Notes under the pieces: model-generated
The model's database searches: none
What the model was told of the DNA's origin: nothing
What the model saw: the letters and a program-made list of their open reading frames with translations, nothing else
Source of the DNA: an uncultured bacterium
GTDB lineage: Bacteria; Vulcanimicrobiota; Xenobia; Xenobiales; Xenobiaceae
Length of the DNA stretch: 6,342 nt
Assembly (NCBI GenBank): GCA_934636825.1
Contig: CAKUBG010000045.1
Span: 1 to 6,342 of the forward strand
Reading direction: 5' to 3'
Made by a program: the position numbers and the translations under genes
Part shown: positions 5,673-6,342 of the stretch, piece by piece
How positions within the stretch are numbered: the stretch's first letter is position 1
How the letters are laid out: the number at the start of each line of letters is the position of its first letter

Positions 5673-6342
5673 ACGTCAATAATAAATCGCGGTAATATTC
5701 GTACTGCTTCTGACGCGCTTCGATTTCTGCCGGTAAACCGATATTTAAATCGGTGCAAATTTTATCAAAATTATCCAGAACTTCTACTATGCGCTCTTGC
5801 ACACCCAGCGGAGGTACAGGAACAATCACTCTTCCAACAGAATTGGCATTAAACTGTTGTTGCCCACCTTTGGAAACTAGCTTCTCGGCTTGGTTCCAAT
5901 ACAATTGTGATTTGGAAAAATGCCAATAATATCTATTGAGTATTTTGCGATTATCAAGAGATATTTTAATTAGGAACGACGCATATACAGCAGGTTCATC
6001 ACTTGGGTAGTATAAAGTTTTTCCGTACGTTGCTCCTGTTCTCGCCATTAGCAAATCACCTTTAGTTATTAAATATGACTTGCTGTCATCTGAAATATCT
6101 ATATACTTAGCGCCATTAGGGTTTAAACACCCGTCGTTAGTAATATCAGTAATTCTTATGAAACGTGTGTCTCCTAAGTCTTTAGCTTTGTCAGTATACC
6201 CATACGTAAACTTCGCAATTTTAGATAACGGCACTCTTTCAATCTCTATGTTTTGTGTTAATAGTTTATTTCTATAGAACTCATACTGTTTTTTCCGAGC
6301 TGTAAGCTCGGCTGTAAGCTCGGCTGTAAGCTCGGCTGTAAG
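5596..6342 (-). CDS. hsdS: Type I specificity subunit HsdS, 3' part (5' end beyond window)
   Basis: The frame is open from the right edge for 248 codons. In-window residues 1-14 are TAEL repeats, followed by the central conserved helix ARKKQYEFYRNKLLT (15-29), a TRD (about 36-185) with ATYGKTLYYP and GGQQQFNANSVGRVIVPVPP, then VQERIVEVLDNFDKICTDL and GLPAEIEARQKQYEYYRDLLLTF (202-224). This order matches the second half of an EcoR124-type S subunit, so a first TRD should lie off-window. The GTG at 6234 is not the true start, because homologous sequence continues upstream. After LLLTF the frame does not stop as S proteins usually do. It runs through AEKGNTMF into three PTDR units and ends PKYN at TAG (5596-5598), two frames away from the distal segment. 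The present state probably gives a usable two-TRD S protein with a short odd tail. Confidence 0.95.
   Translation of the reverse strand, partial: LTAELTAELTAELTARKKQYEFYRNKLLTQNIEIERVPLSKIAKFTYGYTDKAKDLGDTRFIRITDITNDGCLNPNGAKYIDISDDSKSYLITKGDLLMARTGATYGKTLYYPSDEPAVYASFLIKISLDNRKILNRYYWHFSKSQLYWNQAEKLVSKGGQQQFNANSVGRVIVPVPPLGVQERIVEVLDNFDKICTDLNIGLPAEIEARQKQYEYYRDLLLTFAEKGNTMFPTDRPTDRPTDRPKYN
5607..5646 (-). repeat. Tetranucleotide tract (CCGA)10, phase-variation tract
   Basis: Ten perfect uninterrupted copies of CCGA on the coding strand (TCGG on plus), 40 bases, encoding PTDR repeats. The upstream hsdS frame enters on a codon boundary at 5647, and the distal frame leaves on a codon boundary at 5606. 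The two join only if the tract length divides by three, that is 9, 12 or 15 copies. With 10 copies the upstream frame stops at TAG (5598-5596); with 11 it would stop at a TAA a few bases on. Long perfect tetranucleotide tracts inside coding sequence are the classic substrate for slipped-strand mispairing and ON/OFF switching. Confidence 0.95.
5650..5662 (-). promoter_or_regulatory. Shine-Dalgarno and ATG inside hsdS just before the tract
   Basis: The coding strand reads AAAAGGGCAACACAATG, with an AAGGG core about seven bases before an ATG at 5652-5650. This ATG is in the upstream hsdS frame and sits one codon before the tract. It could start a separate product: MF, PTDR units and the distal TRD when the tract is ON, or an 18-residue peptide in the present state. 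That allows the distal half-S to be made independently of the upstream S, with its own phase switch. Confidence 0.45.
6295..6342 (-). repeat. 12-bp tandem repeat encoding the TAEL spacer of HsdS
   Basis: Three perfect copies of CTTACAGCCGAG (6342-6307) are followed by a diverged fourth (CTTACAGCTCGG, 6306-6295), giving LTAELTAELTAELTAR. The run touches the window edge, so the true copy number may be higher. In EcoR124, two versus three TAEL copies change the spacer between the two half-sites by one base. The same role is expected here, since each unit gained or lost keeps the frame and alters the distance between TRDs. Confidence 0.93.

Overview
The window is bacterial and is dominated by the downstream part of a type I restriction-modification operon of the EcoR124 (type IC) kind, read on the minus strand from right to left. 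Visible in order are the 3' part of hsdS (cut by the right edge), a second out-of-frame hsdS segment, hsdR, and a gene for a Sel1-like repeat protein. The left 790 bases have no convincing gene. hsdM is not in the window and would be expected beyond the right edge. The taxon cannot be fixed from the sequence. The genes are AT-rich (lines sampled about 28-42% GC), while the non-coding left end is about 51% GC by my count, the reverse of the usual pattern.

Right end (4971-6342): the specificity locus is the striking part. The first segment enters the window inside a run of TAEL repeats (12-bp unit), the linker whose copy number sets target spacing in EcoR124. It continues through a target recognition domain (TRD) and a conserved coiled-coil repeat, then into ten perfect copies of a 4-bp unit (CCGA on the coding strand). 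With ten copies the frame closes just after the tract. With 9, 12 or 15 copies it would run on into a further complete TRD plus conserved region. This is therefore a candidate phase-variable specificity gene carrying two separate switches: a 12-bp spacer tract and a 4-bp frameshift tract. The ON form would hold two in-window TRDs plus the one expected off-window.

Middle (1841-4957): hsdR looks intact at 1038 codons, with the PD-(D/E)xK nuclease and SF2 motor motifs in place. It starts at a GTG 13 bases after the hsdS stop, so R and S are probably co-expressed. A Sel1-repeat gene (793-1770) follows after 70 bases on the same strand and may belong to the same transcript. Its role is unknown.

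Left end (1-790): this stretch is unusually rich in hairpins, including a 14-bp perfect inverted repeat, a nested structure near 81-147 and two hairpins sharing a 12-base sequence. It also has a strand-biased GCGGA motif. It could hold a large structured RNA, repeat elements or the chromosomal flank of an acquired island. I recognise no known family.
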